A stretch of 64,000 nt of DNA from Clostridium swellfunianum (GCF_023656515.1 NZ_JAMOFV010000006.1:4154194-4218193), one strand, 5' to 3'; shown: positions 43,890-53,439, numbered from the stretch's first letter. A program made the numbers and translations. The notes: generated from the letters alone by a model not told the origin.

Positions 43890-44729
43890 TTAAATCCTCC
43901 ATTGTTCAAGAGTTCTTATTATTAATCCTTTAAGTACAGGCTCCTTGTATTCCGCAGACCAGCGTCTTCCACTCATTGCTATAGCCTCTTCGACCGCACT
44001 GCCAGCTATTGATTCTATGACTTCACTTGTAAGCTTTTGTCCTTTAAAATTTTTCTCAGTATTATATAGTCTTGTATGTTTGGGCAGCATTGCTCCTGGA
44101 CATAATCTTAGGTCCTCTATGAATCCATCCTTTTCTTTTAACGCAATAGCCAAAGTCATTCTTGATATGGCAAGCGACTTTCTTCTGCCAACCTTCACCA
44201 ACTCCCACTTGTAGCCTACAAGCTTTTCCACTTCAATTGAATATAAAATTTCATCAGGTCGTAAATTTACTGAGCCATTCTTTCCTAAAAACTCATCAAG
44301 GCTTAAGACCCTTTCGCCATTAAGGTTTTTGAGTACTAACTTTGCATCGTATATTAAAAGAGGTGGTATACTATCAGCACAATTTGCGTTGTTAGCAATA
44401 TTTCCCCCAATGGTTGCCCTATTTCTTATAAGTGTTGAGCCTACTAAACTACAGGCTTTTGAAAGCATTGAAATATTAGTCTTTATTATTTCACTTTTTT
44501 CTACTTCAGCATGGGTAGTTCCAGCCAATATGGAAACAACATTATCCGTGTATATAATTCCTTTCAGTTCTTCCACTCCTGATATATCTACAACACTGTT
44601 CAAAAGTTCTTTCCTGCCTCTTGCTTCTACCATAATATCAGTTCCACCTGCTAAAATAGTAACGCTTCCCTGATTCAGAATCTCCAATACTTCTTGAAGT
44701 TTTTTAGGCTTTACAAAGCTTTTTATCAT
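43890..44729 (-). CDS. Molybdenum hydroxylase FAD-binding subunit
   Basis: The 279-aa protein has canonical flavin loops TILAGGTDIMVEARG and TIGGNIANNANCADSIP and the C-terminal flavoprotein domain (GRRKSLAISRMTLAIAL, CPGAMLPKHTRL). Its start overlaps the end of the upstream Mo subunit gene by 26 bp, strong evidence for coupled translation and a shared complex. Confidence 0.94.
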   Translation of the reverse strand: MIKSFVKPKKLQEVLEILNQGSVTILAGGTDIMVEARGRKELLNSVVDISGVEELKGIIYTDNVVSILAGTTHAEVEKSEIIKTNISMLSKACSLVGSTLIRNRATIGGNIANNANCADSIPPLLIYDAKLVLKNLNGERVLSLDEFLGKNGSVNLRPDEILYSIEVEKLVGYKWELVKVGRRKSLAISRMTLAIALKEKDGFIEDLRLCPGAMLPKHTRLYNTEKNFKGQKLTSEVIESIAGSAVEEAIAMSGRRWSAEYKEPVLKGLIIRTLEQWRI

Positions 44730-46959
44730 ACTTGCTCAGCTCCTTACCTAATACTATTTTTTCAAGGCTGAAGGGCAAATGGGTAAGTCTCTTGCCTGTT
44801 GCAAATCTTATGGCGTTGCCTATGCAAGCTGGTACTGGTGTTAGTACTGGCTCTCCTGTACCCTTTGCTCCATAAGGTCCTACAGGCTCATCGCTTTCGT
44901 AAGCCTCACTGTAAATTTGCGGAATATCCTGTGAGGTTGGTATTATATATCCGTCAAAATTTATGTTTTCTATAATTCCATCATGAATCTCCAAATCTTC
45001 CATAAGCGCATACCCTATGCCTGTTGCTATTCCTCCGTTTATTTGTCCCTTAAGGGCTGTTGGGTTTATAACCTTTCCTATATCATGAACTGCGAAGTAT
45101 TTATCTACTGATACCTCACCTGTAGTAATATCTACAGTTATGCAGCTTACATGTGCTCCGTAGTGATATGCTACATAAGGTATTCCAAGGCCCGTCTGTT
45201 CATTCCAATCTATATTTGGCATATCAAAGCGACCTACAGCTTTAACTTCTTTTTTCTGTGAAAGCATTCTGCAAAAATCTATTATAAATACTCTCTTTTT
45301 ATCGTTTATATATAGATATCCTTCTTTAAAACAAATACTTTCTGGAGTTATACCTTCATATTCAGCTAGCTCTTGCTTTAAAAGATGAATAAAGTTTTCA
45401 CAGGCAATCTTTACTGCTCTTCCCCCTACAGTAGACCCGCGAGAGGCAACAGTTGGACCGCTGTCTAAAATTTTAGCGGTATCATAATTATTTACCTCTA
45501 TGAAGCTAGCCTCAATATTAAAAACCTCGCTGGCAATTTGAGAAAATACAGTTCTAGATCCTTGGCCAAGCTCAGATATACCACAAGTAACCAGTAGTTT
45601 TCTTTCCTCAGTAAGATAAATCACCTCAGATTGAGCATAATCTGCACCTTCTGCTCCTAGACTTATACCATGGTAACCCAAAGAAACTCCTATCCCTTTT
45701 TTAAGATACTTATTGGTTCTGTTAAATTTTTCAAATTCCCTAATGGTTCTGTCCCAGTTAGAAATCTCTCTTATTCTATTTAAGATATTTTCAATTGGTG
45801 GTTCCCAATCCACCTGTTGATTTGTTGAAGTGGTTTTTCCTTTTCTCCAAACATTTTTTAGTCTTAAATCTATTGGATCCATATCAAGCTTGTAAGACAT
45901 TTCATCTATAGCTGTATCATAGAAATAACATGCCTGTAATCCTCCAAACCCTCTAAAAGCTCCGCAATACACATTATTTGTATAATAAACCTCATTTTCT
46001 ACATCTACCCAGTCATATACGTACGGACCTGCTGAATGGGTTGTGTTTCTATACTGCACGAAAGTACTTACAGAAGCATACGCCCCACCATCCATTTTAT
46101 TTCTTACTTTTATACCTTTAAGCTTACCTTCCTTGTTCGCTACGAGCTGTATTTTGCTTTTTATAGGGTGCCTCTTATAGCTTGATATAATTGATTCCTC
46201 TCTGGACGCTACAAATTTACATGGTCTTCCAGTTTTAAACGTACCAAGAGCTGCAAAGCCGCAAGCCTCGTAAACTACATCATCTTTTCCTCCAAATGCA
46301 CCTCCTACTGTAGACTGTATTACTCTTACTTTGTTACTGCCTAACCCTAAAACCTTGGCAACAATATTTCTAGCAGTTAATGGAGTTTGCATGGGTGAAT
46401 ATATATTAAGCACATTGTCCTCGTAACAAGCCACAGCACCTTCTGGCTCTATATACATATGTTCCTGATGCTTTGTACTAAGTTCTAATTCAACTACAAC
46501 ATCTTCTAAATTCATTGAGACTTGCTCAACATTTTTCTTAAGTACAAGCTTGTTAAACATATCTTCTGAGTCTTCTATATTAAATTTAGGCTTTAAAGCT
46601 TCATACTCAACTCTAATTAGCTTTGCAGCTTTATCAGCTGTTTCTTTATTTTTGGCGCAAACTATACATACAGCATCACCTATATATTTAACCTCACCCT
46701 TTGAAAGAATTTGATTATCGCAAATTGGAAATCCGTAGCTGTTGTCACCTTCAAAATCCTCAGCCTTATATATTCCAACCACACCTTCAATAAACGCTTT
46801 GCTTGTATCAATTGAAGATATCCTTCCAGAAGGTATAGAACTTCTTACTACAGACACATAAAGCATGTTAGGAAATTTGTAATCGTCTACATATATTGCT
46901 GAACCTTTAATCTTTTCAAGTCCATCTACCCTGTCGTACTCTTTGCCAATATAATTCAT
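44704..46959 (-). CDS. Molybdenum hydroxylase, molybdopterin subunit (xanthine dehydrogenase family)
   Basis: I start at MNYIGKEYDRVDGLEKIKG (751 aa) with GGAGGAGG upstream; a frame to 47016 would overlap the previous gene. It has the a/b hammerhead (residues 10-125), EPEGAVACYED, GGAFGGKDD (Mo-pterin loop), FRGFGGLQ (substrate Arg region), ISELGQGSRTVFSQIA, LDSGPTVASRGSTVGG and the catalytic Glu in GAKGTGEPV. It is a full-length single chain. Homology alone cannot separate xanthine, purine or nicotinate hydroxylase. It shares N- and C-terminal style with the neighbouring Mo subunit, suggesting duplication. Confidence 0.92.
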   Translation of the reverse strand: MNYIGKEYDRVDGLEKIKGSAIYVDDYKFPNMLYVSVVRSSIPSGRISSIDTSKAFIEGVVGIYKAEDFEGDNSYGFPICDNQILSKGEVKYIGDAVCIVCAKNKETADKAAKLIRVEYEALKPKFNIEDSEDMFNKLVLKKNVEQVSMNLEDVVVELELSTKHQEHMYIEPEGAVACYEDNVLNIYSPMQTPLTARNIVAKVLGLGSNKVRVIQSTVGGAFGGKDDVVYEACGFAALGTFKTGRPCKFVASREESIISSYKRHPIKSKIQLVANKEGKLKGIKVRNKMDGGAYASVSTFVQYRNTTHSAGPYVYDWVDVENEVYYTNNVYCGAFRGFGGLQACYFYDTAIDEMSYKLDMDPIDLRLKNVWRKGKTTSTNQQVDWEPPIENILNRIREISNWDRTIREFEKFNRTNKYLKKGIGVSLGYHGISLGAEGADYAQSEVIYLTEERKLLVTCGISELGQGSRTVFSQIASEVFNIEASFIEVNNYDTAKILDSGPTVASRGSTVGGRAVKIACENFIHLLKQELAEYEGITPESICFKEGYLYINDKKRVFIIDFCRMLSQKKEVKAVGRFDMPNIDWNEQTGLGIPYVAYHYGAHVSCITVDITTGEVSVDKYFAVHDIGKVINPTALKGQINGGIATGIGYALMEDLEIHDGIIENINFDGYIIPTSQDIPQIYSEAYESDEPVGPYGAKGTGEPVLTPVPACIGNAIRFATGKRLTHLPFSLEKIVLGKELSKYDKKLCKA

Positions 46960-46975
46960 TAAACCTCCTCCATTC

Positions 46976-49222
46976 TTACCAAGTGTGGCTGTCTCTAAGC
47001 AGTATTTTTTCTGCACTTACTGGTAAACTGAAACACCTGTATCCAACAGCATTATAAACAGCATTTGAAATAGTTGGTGCAGGTGCATCTATGCTTATCT
47101 CTCCAACTCCCTTCATGCCGAAAACACCTGTAGTCTCATAAGTCTCAACATGCAAAGTTTCAATATCAGGCACATCCATTATGCTTGGAATAATATAAGT
47201 TGACATTTTATTATTTAATACCCTTGAGTCTTTAAGCTTTAATCCTTCATAAAGAGCATAACCTATCCCTTGTGCCGCTCCTCCATGTATCTGTCCCTTA
47301 AGAGATTGCAGATTAATAACCTTTCCGCATTCAGTAGCAGTTATATATTTAACCACACTAACTTCACCTGTTAGCAAATCAACTTCAACTAATGCCATAT
47401 GAGCTGCATGCGAATAAATTATATGAGGCAGTCCGTGACCTATCTCGTGCTTATCTTTCGCCACTGGATTATCTGCATAGCATACTGCAATTCTATCCTC
47501 CTTTGAAATCGCTTTGCACACAACGTCAAAACTTATATTGCCTTTTCTTCCTTTTATTTTACCTTCCTTAAAACTTAAGTTTTCCTTATTTTCTTGTAAT
47601 AACATAGCCGCAGCACTAAGCATCCTATCTTTCATTATCTTTGCTGCACCATCTAACGCTTTTCCATATATATAGGTAGTTCGTGAAGCAGAGGCTGGTC
47701 CTGAATCTAATGTGAACTTTGAATCTGGTGTGGTGTACTTAATTTTAGACCTATCCATATCGAAATGTTCTGCAATAATTTGAACATAAGCGGTTGTGTT
47801 TCCCTGCCCCATGTCCGAAATTCCTCCATAAACAATGAGGCTTCCGTTGCCGCAAAGCTCTAGTTTGGCTTGAGCAAAGTCTGGTATGTTTACTCCTAGA
47901 CCTCCTCCTTGATAAGAGCATGCTATTCCAAGTCCTCTTTTTTTATTAGGCTTAACATTTTCTAGATACTGCTCTCTATTTTTATATAGTTCCGTTCTTT
48001 CTAAAGCTTCCAAGCATTCCTTAAGCCCTGTACTGTATATAAAGGTATGCCCAATACATGAAGTATCCCATTGCTTAATAACATTCAGTTTTCTAAATTC
48101 AAGAGGCTCTATATTACATTTTTCTGACAGTATATCCATTTGTGATTCAAAAGCAAAATTTACTTGAGGCACTCCAAAGCCTCTAAATGCTCCTCCAATT
48201 GGATTGTTCGTATAAACTGCGAAACCCTCTACGTGAGTATTGTCAACTCTATAAGGACCCGCAAAATGCTCTACCGCAAGATTCAGAACCTCCGCCCCAA
48301 GACTTGCATAAGCTCCTTTATCAAAGTAAAGCTTGGCTTCGCAGCCAATTATTGTTCCGTCTCTTTTAGCGGCAGTCTTATAATGCATATAAGCAGCATG
48401 TCTATGATAACTTGAATTTATAGACTCAGATCTTTCAAGAAAAATTTTTACAGGTCTTTTGAGCTTTATTACCGCCAAAGCTATCAATAGCTGAATCGTT
48501 ATACCATCCTTTCTTCCAAAACCTCCTCCAAAAAAAGGCGCCGAAACCCTTATATCTTCCTGCGCAATTCCGAAAGCATAGGAGATTTCCGAAATATCTC
48601 TGTAAATAGTCTGTGTGCCTGCCCATATAGCAAGCTTTCCATCTTCGTCTATTTTCCCGAACCCTGCTTCTGTTTCAAGGGGCATATGATCCTGAAATGG
48701 CACACTATACTTGTTTTCTATAATTATATCTGCTTCTTTAAAAGCCTTTTCTATATCTCCCTTTGACACTTCTATGTGATGAAGCAGATTTCCACCCTCA
48801 TGAACCTTTTCTGCTCCTTCACTCAATCCTTTAAAAGGATCTGTTATTATGTCAAGTATCTCATATTCTATTTTTATTTCTCGTATAGCTTCTTCTACAG
48901 CCCACTTATTTTCTGCAACTACCAGACAAATAGGGTCTCCAATGCATCTGACCTTCCTTTCTACTAAAATTTCCTGATCCTTATGCACAATTCCGTATCT
49001 ATTTCTTCCTGGTATATCCTTTGCAGTGTAAATCGCTACAACACCTGGCACTTTCAATGCCCTCTCCAAATCAATACTAAGTATATTTGCATGAGGAATT
49101 TCAGCTCTCCTTACACCAAGTATAAGAGTACTCTCCTCGTTGTAGTCAGATGGATATTTATGTGTTCCATCAGCCTTAATTTTTCCGTCTACCCTATTAA
49201 ACTCTTTTCCAATATATCTCAC
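46976..49222 (-). CDS. Molybdenum hydroxylase, molybdopterin subunit (xanthine dehydrogenase family)
   Basis: The 748-aa protein starts MRYIGKEFNRVDGKIKADG with AAAGGGGGG as ribosome site. Domains run as in its neighbour: hammerhead, GGGFGRKDG Mo-pterin loop, AFRGFGVPQ, SDMGQGNTTAYVQIIAEHF, LDSGPASASRTTYIYG, and the catalytic Glu in GMKGVGEIS. It is the first gene of the 13-gene cluster. About 100 bp upstream a terminator closes the previous operon; no consensus promoter or riboswitch is evident in the gap. Two Mo chains in a row imply two enzymes sharing or dividing the FeS/FAD partners that follow. Confidence 0.92.
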   Translation of the reverse strand: MRYIGKEFNRVDGKIKADGTHKYPSDYNEESTLILGVRRAEIPHANILSIDLERALKVPGVVAIYTAKDIPGRNRYGIVHKDQEILVERKVRCIGDPICLVVAENKWAVEEAIREIKIEYEILDIITDPFKGLSEGAEKVHEGGNLLHHIEVSKGDIEKAFKEADIIIENKYSVPFQDHMPLETEAGFGKIDEDGKLAIWAGTQTIYRDISEISYAFGIAQEDIRVSAPFFGGGFGRKDGITIQLLIALAVIKLKRPVKIFLERSESINSSYHRHAAYMHYKTAAKRDGTIIGCEAKLYFDKGAYASLGAEVLNLAVEHFAGPYRVDNTHVEGFAVYTNNPIGGAFRGFGVPQVNFAFESQMDILSEKCNIEPLEFRKLNVIKQWDTSCIGHTFIYSTGLKECLEALERTELYKNREQYLENVKPNKKRGLGIACSYQGGGLGVNIPDFAQAKLELCGNGSLIVYGGISDMGQGNTTAYVQIIAEHFDMDRSKIKYTTPDSKFTLDSGPASASRTTYIYGKALDGAAKIMKDRMLSAAAMLLQENKENLSFKEGKIKGRKGNISFDVVCKAISKEDRIAVCYADNPVAKDKHEIGHGLPHIIYSHAAHMALVEVDLLTGEVSVVKYITATECGKVINLQSLKGQIHGGAAQGIGYALYEGLKLKDSRVLNNKMSTYIIPSIMDVPDIETLHVETYETTGVFGMKGVGEISIDAPAPTISNAVYNAVGYRCFSLPVSAEKILLRDSHTW

Positions 49223-49324
49223 ATAATGCCCCCCTTTATGTAACAGTCAAACCGCTCTAGCTATTTCTACTCTTGTTAATTTATATTAAGGAAGATTAAA
49301 TATATTACACTTTTAAAAATGGGC

Positions 49325-49371
49325 AAAAAAAAAGATGCTGTGAAGTTCTTACTCCACAGCATCTTTTTTTT
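49325..49371 (-). terminator. Terminator overlapping the end of the RNase H-like gene
   Basis: AAAGATGCTGTG-loop-CACAGCATCTTT with a long T run on the minus strand. The 5' arm encodes the last residues (KKDAVE) and the loop contains the stop codon. Confidence 0.9.
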
Positions 49372-50038
49372 CCGTTTCTTCTTTTTCCTCCACAGCTCTA
49401 ATAAAACTATTCCAATTTACAAACATATGAAATAGGCTTACCACATCCTGATCATTATAAAGAAGTATTTTTTCTTTCTTTTCTTCAGGCATTCTGTTTA
49501 CATAATCCTCATCCTGCATAATTTTATGGAAGGTCTTTGCAAGATTTGCGCCGCTTATAAGCTCGCTGTCTCTAGATATACCAAATTCTTTCTCAAGTGC
49601 CTTAAGTCCTATAGATGTTTTTCTGACTTTTTCATATTCTTTCTGCAAATCTATACCCTTAAAAATTTCTTCTACATTAAAATCCATCTTATACTTATTG
49701 AACAAATAGTTAATAATAGTATAATCATTATTCCCTGAAAAAGTAACGATATATTTCTTTCCAAGCTTAAGCATTTGATCAAAATAGTCCTTAGCCAACA
49801 CCAATATATCGTAAGCATCATCTTTATTTTCAATCATATATTGAGTAACTCTTAATATTTTATCCTTTTCATCATAATAGCAGCAACCAAATACTCCAAC
49901 ACATATAGGCTTTTTATAGACATAATGCTCCAAATCAAAGAATAGAGCATTCTTATATAAATCTTTTCTATTTTCGATATCTAAGGCAAAACTATTATCA
50001 ACCTCTCCAATATATATTTCATTTTCTCTAGCTATCAC
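49349..50038 (-). CDS. RNase H-like (YprB-type) exonuclease-domain protein
   Basis: The 229-aa protein resembles the YprB ribonuclease H-like domain. It has FFDLEHYVYKKP (first acidic pair as D-E), FSGNNDYTIINYLF (middle acidic) and YNDQDVVSLFHMF (last acidic pair), with a GLKALEKEFGIS segment typical of these proteins. A 3'-5' nuclease is predicted; substrate unknown. It ends with an acidic/lysine tail whose codons form the terminator. It lies 14 bp downstream of the HAD gene, so both probably form one operon. A second protein of the same family is at 59620-60420. Confidence 0.82.
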   Translation of the reverse strand: MIARENEIYIGEVDNSFALDIENRKDLYKNALFFDLEHYVYKKPICVGVFGCCYYDEKDKILRVTQYMIENKDDAYDILVLAKDYFDQMLKLGKKYIVTFSGNNDYTIINYLFNKYKMDFNVEEIFKGIDLQKEYEKVRKTSIGLKALEKEFGISRDSELISGANLAKTFHKIMQDEDYVNRMPEEKKEKILLYNDQDVVSLFHMFVNWNSFIRAVEEKEETEKKDAVE

Positions 50039-50052
50039 AAAACCACTCTTTC

Positions 50053-50784
50053 CTAATCAATCTGAATCAAATCTGGGGTCAATTTGTATACCATATCTTT
50101 TCTTTCAACAACAATTAAGGATTTTTCTCTAGTTTCCTTGCTCTCCTGTACTTTTTTAATAAGCTCTCTTGTTGGATTTACAAGCACTGGCGCACCTACC
50201 AGCTGAAACATTGTAAAATCTCCCGCAGTATCTCCATAAGCATAACTCTTACTTAGGTCTATATTATATTTATCTGCAAAATGATGTATAGCTACTTTCT
50301 TGCTCTTGCTGTCCCACATAGGGACAACCTCGCCCGTGTAAAGCTCATTCTTATCAAGCATGTAAACAGCACCCTTATAGTCATCAAATCCGTGCTTTTG
50401 AGCCATTTCTCTAACAAGTTCTATAGGGCTGCCTGAAATAGTTATAAGTACATGCCCCTGTTGTTTATGCCACTTTATCCTGTCTCTTGTAAAAGTATAA
50501 ACTCTGTCACCTTTCTGATTAACTACATTTCTAGCAATAAACTCCACCTGAGACCTATGCAATCCTTTTATTGCTTCAACATATATGTCTGCCATTCTTA
50601 ATAGATAATTATCATAGTTCCCTTGTCTCTTATCCCATTTCTGATACTCAAGCCTTACATCATTATACCATCTTTCAGGGTCTATTATCTCATATTTAAC
50701 CAATTTTTTGAATATCTCAGCAATAAGTCCTTCTCTGTAAAGAGTACCATCAATATCAAAAAAAGCTCCTATATTTTTGCTCAT
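50053..50784 (-). CDS. HAD-superfamily phosphatase (subfamily IB, SerB-like)
   Basis: I start at MSKNIGAFFDIDGTLYREG (243 aa) with GGAGGC upstream; a frame to 50802 adds six residues across the site. HAD motifs: I FFDIDGTLY, II ITISGSPIELV, III the Lys region SKSKKVAIHHFAD, IV YGDTAGDFTMF. The alpha-helical cap between motifs I and II (residues 25-105) fits class IB enzymes such as phosphoserine phosphatase-like hydrolases. The substrate is not evident. Confidence 0.88.
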   Translation of the reverse strand: MSKNIGAFFDIDGTLYREGLIAEIFKKLVKYEIIDPERWYNDVRLEYQKWDKRQGNYDNYLLRMADIYVEAIKGLHRSQVEFIARNVVNQKGDRVYTFTRDRIKWHKQQGHVLITISGSPIELVREMAQKHGFDDYKGAVYMLDKNELYTGEVVPMWDSKSKKVAIHHFADKYNIDLSKSYAYGDTAGDFTMFQLVGAPVLVNPTRELIKKVQESKETREKSLIVVERKDMVYKLTPDLIQID

Positions 50785-50903
50785 TCCTGCCTCCAATACC
50801 ATGTTTAATAATATAATATTATAAATACGGTAATTATGCTATCAATATTTTGTAAGATATATATTAAGTATAACCAAATCTTTCATTTGTAATGAAAGTA
50901 AGA

Positions 50904-50952
50904 ATAAAAAATGAAGAATGGAGAGTAAGAATCTCACATTCTTCATTTTTTT
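50904..50952 (-). terminator. Terminator of metNIQ
   Basis: AAAAAATGAAGAATG-loop-CATTCTTCATTTTTT with T run on the minus strand, starting at the metQ stop codon. Confidence 0.88.
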
Positions 50953-51784
50953 AAAATGCTGGTATTACGCTGCCGTCTGTATACTTATTTTGAAGGAACT
51001 GTTTAACCTCTGGTGAAGTTAGCGCCTCTGAAAGTGCTTTGATATAATCCTTATCCTTATCAGACTTTTTTACAGCTAAAATATTTGCAAATGGAGAATC
51101 TTTTGCTTCAATTGCAAGTGCATCCTTAGATGGATTTAATTTAGCTTCCAATGCATAATTCCCGTTAATAACAGCTGCATCAACATCATCTAGAGTTCTT
51201 GGAAGCTGTGCTGCTTCAAGTTCTTTAAATTTTAAGTTCTTAGGATTCTCAGTAATATCTATAGCTGTTACTAAATCTCCGCTCTTGAGTTTTATAAGAC
51301 CGGCATTTTCAAGAACTCTTAAAGCTCTTGCTTCATTAGTTGGATCATTTGGTACTGCTATGGAAGCTCCGTCTTTTAATTCAGTTATTGCCTTAACCTT
51401 CTTAGAATAAACTCCCATTGGTTCTAGGTGAACTTTAACAGTATAATCTAATGAAAGATTTTTTTCCTTAACCATATTCTGAAGATAAGGCACGTGTTGA
51501 AAGAAATTTGCATCTAATTGACCGTCATTTACTGCAAGATTTGGCTGAACATAATCAGTAAACTCTGTTATTTCAAGTTTATAGCCTTTCTTTTCAAGTA
51601 ACGGCTTAACAACCTCTAATATTTCTTTATGCGGTACCGGGCTTGCTCCGACCTTAATTATCTTTTTTTCGGATGAACCTGTGCTTGTTGGTGTGCCTGA
51701 CGCCGGAGATGTTTGTTTTGCTCCGCAGCCTGCAAGTCCTGCTGTTAATGCTACAGCTAATAAAATACTTAATGTTTTTTTCAT
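50951..51784 (-). CDS. metQ: Methionine-binding lipoprotein MetQ
   Basis: The 277-aa NlpA-family protein has a lipoprotein signal ending AGLAGC (Cys about 20). Family motifs are IKVGASPVPHKEIL, FTDYVQPNLAVNDGQLDANFFQHVPYL, and SIAVPNDPTNEARALRVLENAGLI. It binds methionine outside the membrane for the MetNI importer. It is the last gene of metNIQ, 40 bp after metI, under SAM-I riboswitch control. Confidence 0.96.
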   Translation of the reverse strand: MKKTLSILLAVALTAGLAGCGAKQTSPASGTPTSTGSSEKKIIKVGASPVPHKEILEVVKPLLEKKGYKLEITEFTDYVQPNLAVNDGQLDANFFQHVPYLQNMVKEKNLSLDYTVKVHLEPMGVYSKKVKAITELKDGASIAVPNDPTNEARALRVLENAGLIKLKSGDLVTAIDITENPKNLKFKELEAAQLPRTLDDVDAAVINGNYALEAKLNPSKDALAIEAKDSPFANILAVKKSDKDKDYIKALSEALTSPEVKQFLQNKYTDGSVIPAF

Positions 51785-51824
51785 TTTTAAAAACCCCCTC
51801 TTTAAAAATATAATATTTTAAAAT

Positions 51825-52481
51825 TTATTTGCTTAGCTTTTTATAAGCTAGATTACCTAAGCCTTGAAGTATCTGAACCACAATAATAAGTATAATAACA
51901 GTGTAAATCATTATATCTGTCTTAAACCTTTGATACCCATACCTGACAGCTATGTCCCCAAGACCTCCTGCACCTATGGTACCAGCCATTGCTGAATAGC
52001 CAATAACACTTATAACTGTAAGTGTTATTCCAAGGATTATAGATGGAAGAGCCTCTTTTATCATAACTTTAATTATTATCTGCCAAGTACTTGCACCAAA
52101 GGATTTTGCTGCTTCAATAATTCCTGGATCAACTTCTTTAAGAGCTGATTCAATAACTCTAGCTGCAAAAGGAGCTGCCCCAATTGTAAGAGGCACTATA
52201 GCTGCTTCCCTTCCAATGGTAGTTCCCGCAATAAGCTTTGTTAGTGGAAATATTGCTATCATCAATATTATAAATGGGAAGGATCTTAAAAGATTTATAA
52301 AAAAATTCAAAATGCTATTTACTGCTTTATTAGGCTTCAAACCTTTAGCATCTGTTATTACCAAAGCAATAGCAGGAATAAAACCAATAATTACCGCATA
52401 AAGAGTTGATAGCAGTACCATGTACAATGTGTCCCATAACCCGGGCAAAAGTATATCTAATAATAATTTATTTAACGGCAT
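51825..52481 (-). CDS. metI: Methionine ABC transporter permease MetI
   Basis: The 218-aa membrane protein has five predicted helices and the EAA loop AAKSFGASTWQIIIKVMIKEALP with GAAPFAARVIESALKEVDPG just before it, as in MetI. RBS GGAGG lies within the end of metN, which it overlaps by 14 bp. Confidence 0.96.
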   Translation of the reverse strand: MPLNKLLLDILLPGLWDTLYMVLLSTLYAVIIGFIPAIALVITDAKGLKPNKAVNSILNFFINLLRSFPFIILMIAIFPLTKLIAGTTIGREAAIVPLTIGAAPFAARVIESALKEVDPGIIEAAKSFGASTWQIIIKVMIKEALPSIILGITLTVISVIGYSAMAGTIGAGGLGDIAVRYGYQRFKTDIMIYTVIILIIVVQILQGLGNLAYKKLSK

Positions 52482-53439
52482 CTTTTATTACCTCCCAGCT
52501 TACTTCCTGCTTTCTTAAGAATTCGAATATTTGTTTTTCATATCTTTCCTCTACATTTATGACTAAGCTTCCCAAAACATCCTCTCTAAACCTTTCAAGC
52601 TTACCCCAAACTATTGAAAAATCTATATCAAGATCTCTAGCCATTGAGGTTATTATAGTCCTTTGACTTTGATCTTTTGGAAAGAATATTTTTATATTTG
52701 AGCCTTCACGAGGCAAAAGCTCTTCCTCGCCCATAAGGTCCCTCAATTCATGTGGAGGTTCAAGGAATAAATCTTCAACCACACCAATAGCTTTAACTTC
52801 ACCGTCTTCCATTAAAGCTACTCTGCTGCACACCTCTTTTATAACCTCCATTTGGTGTGTAACTATAACTATTGTTATATTAAGCTTTTGGTTTATTTCT
52901 CTTAAAAGCTGAAGTATTGATTTTGTAGTCTTAGGGTCTAAAGCTGAAGTAGCTTCATCACATAAAAGTATTTTAGGCTGAAGAGCAAGAGCCCTTGCTA
53001 TTGCAACTCTTTGTTTTTGTCCTCCGCTCAGCTCCCTAGGATAACTTTTCGTCTTTTCCTCCAAACCTACCAGCTTTAAGAGGCTGTGTACTCTCTCCTT
53101 TATTTCTTCTTTAGGAACTCTCCATAGCTGCATTGGTAGAGCGACATTTTCATACACATTTACTCTGTTTAATAGATTAAAACTTTGAAATATCATTCCC
53201 AGTTCTTTTCTAAATTCTCTTAATGATTTAGTTTTAAGGCTCCTAACCTCTTTATCCATAACAATTATACTTCCACTATCGTAGCCCTCAAGACCATTAA
53301 GACACCTAAGCAATGTTGACTTTCCTGCTCCGCTATGTCCAACTATTCCAAAGATTTCCCCTTGCTCTACTTCTAAGCTTACTTCACGAAGCACCTCTGT
53401 ATTTCCAAAGCTTTTTGAAACTTTACTTATATGAATCAT
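52468..53439 (-). CDS. metN: Methionine ABC transporter ATP-binding protein MetN
   Basis: The 323-aa ATPase has Walker A GHSGAGKSTLLRC, Q-loop MIFQSFNLLNRVNV, signature ELSGGQKQR, Walker B KILLCDEAT. A C-terminal NIL domain (about residues 245-323) binds methionine and gives feedback inhibition. The first gene of metNIQ lies behind a SAM-I riboswitch; RBS AAGGGGG. Confidence 0.97.
   Translation of the reverse strand: MIHISKVSKSFGNTEVLREVSLEVEQGEIFGIVGHSGAGKSTLLRCLNGLEGYDSGSIIVMDKEVRSLKTKSLREFRKELGMIFQSFNLLNRVNVYENVALPMQLWRVPKEEIKERVHSLLKLVGLEEKTKSYPRELSGGQKQRVAIARALALQPKILLCDEATSALDPKTTKSILQLLREINQKLNITIVIVTHQMEVIKEVCSRVALMEDGEVKAIGVVEDLFLEPPHELRDLMGEEELLPREGSNIKIFFPKDQSQRTIITSMARDLDIDFSIVWGKLERFREDVLGSLVINVEERYEKQIFEFLRKQEVSWEVIKDAVK

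Noticed and set aside
49223-49324. Purine or molybdenum-cofactor riboswitch upstream of the hydroxylase cluster
   Set aside because: The gap is only about 100 bp and no aptamer core or second terminator is visible.
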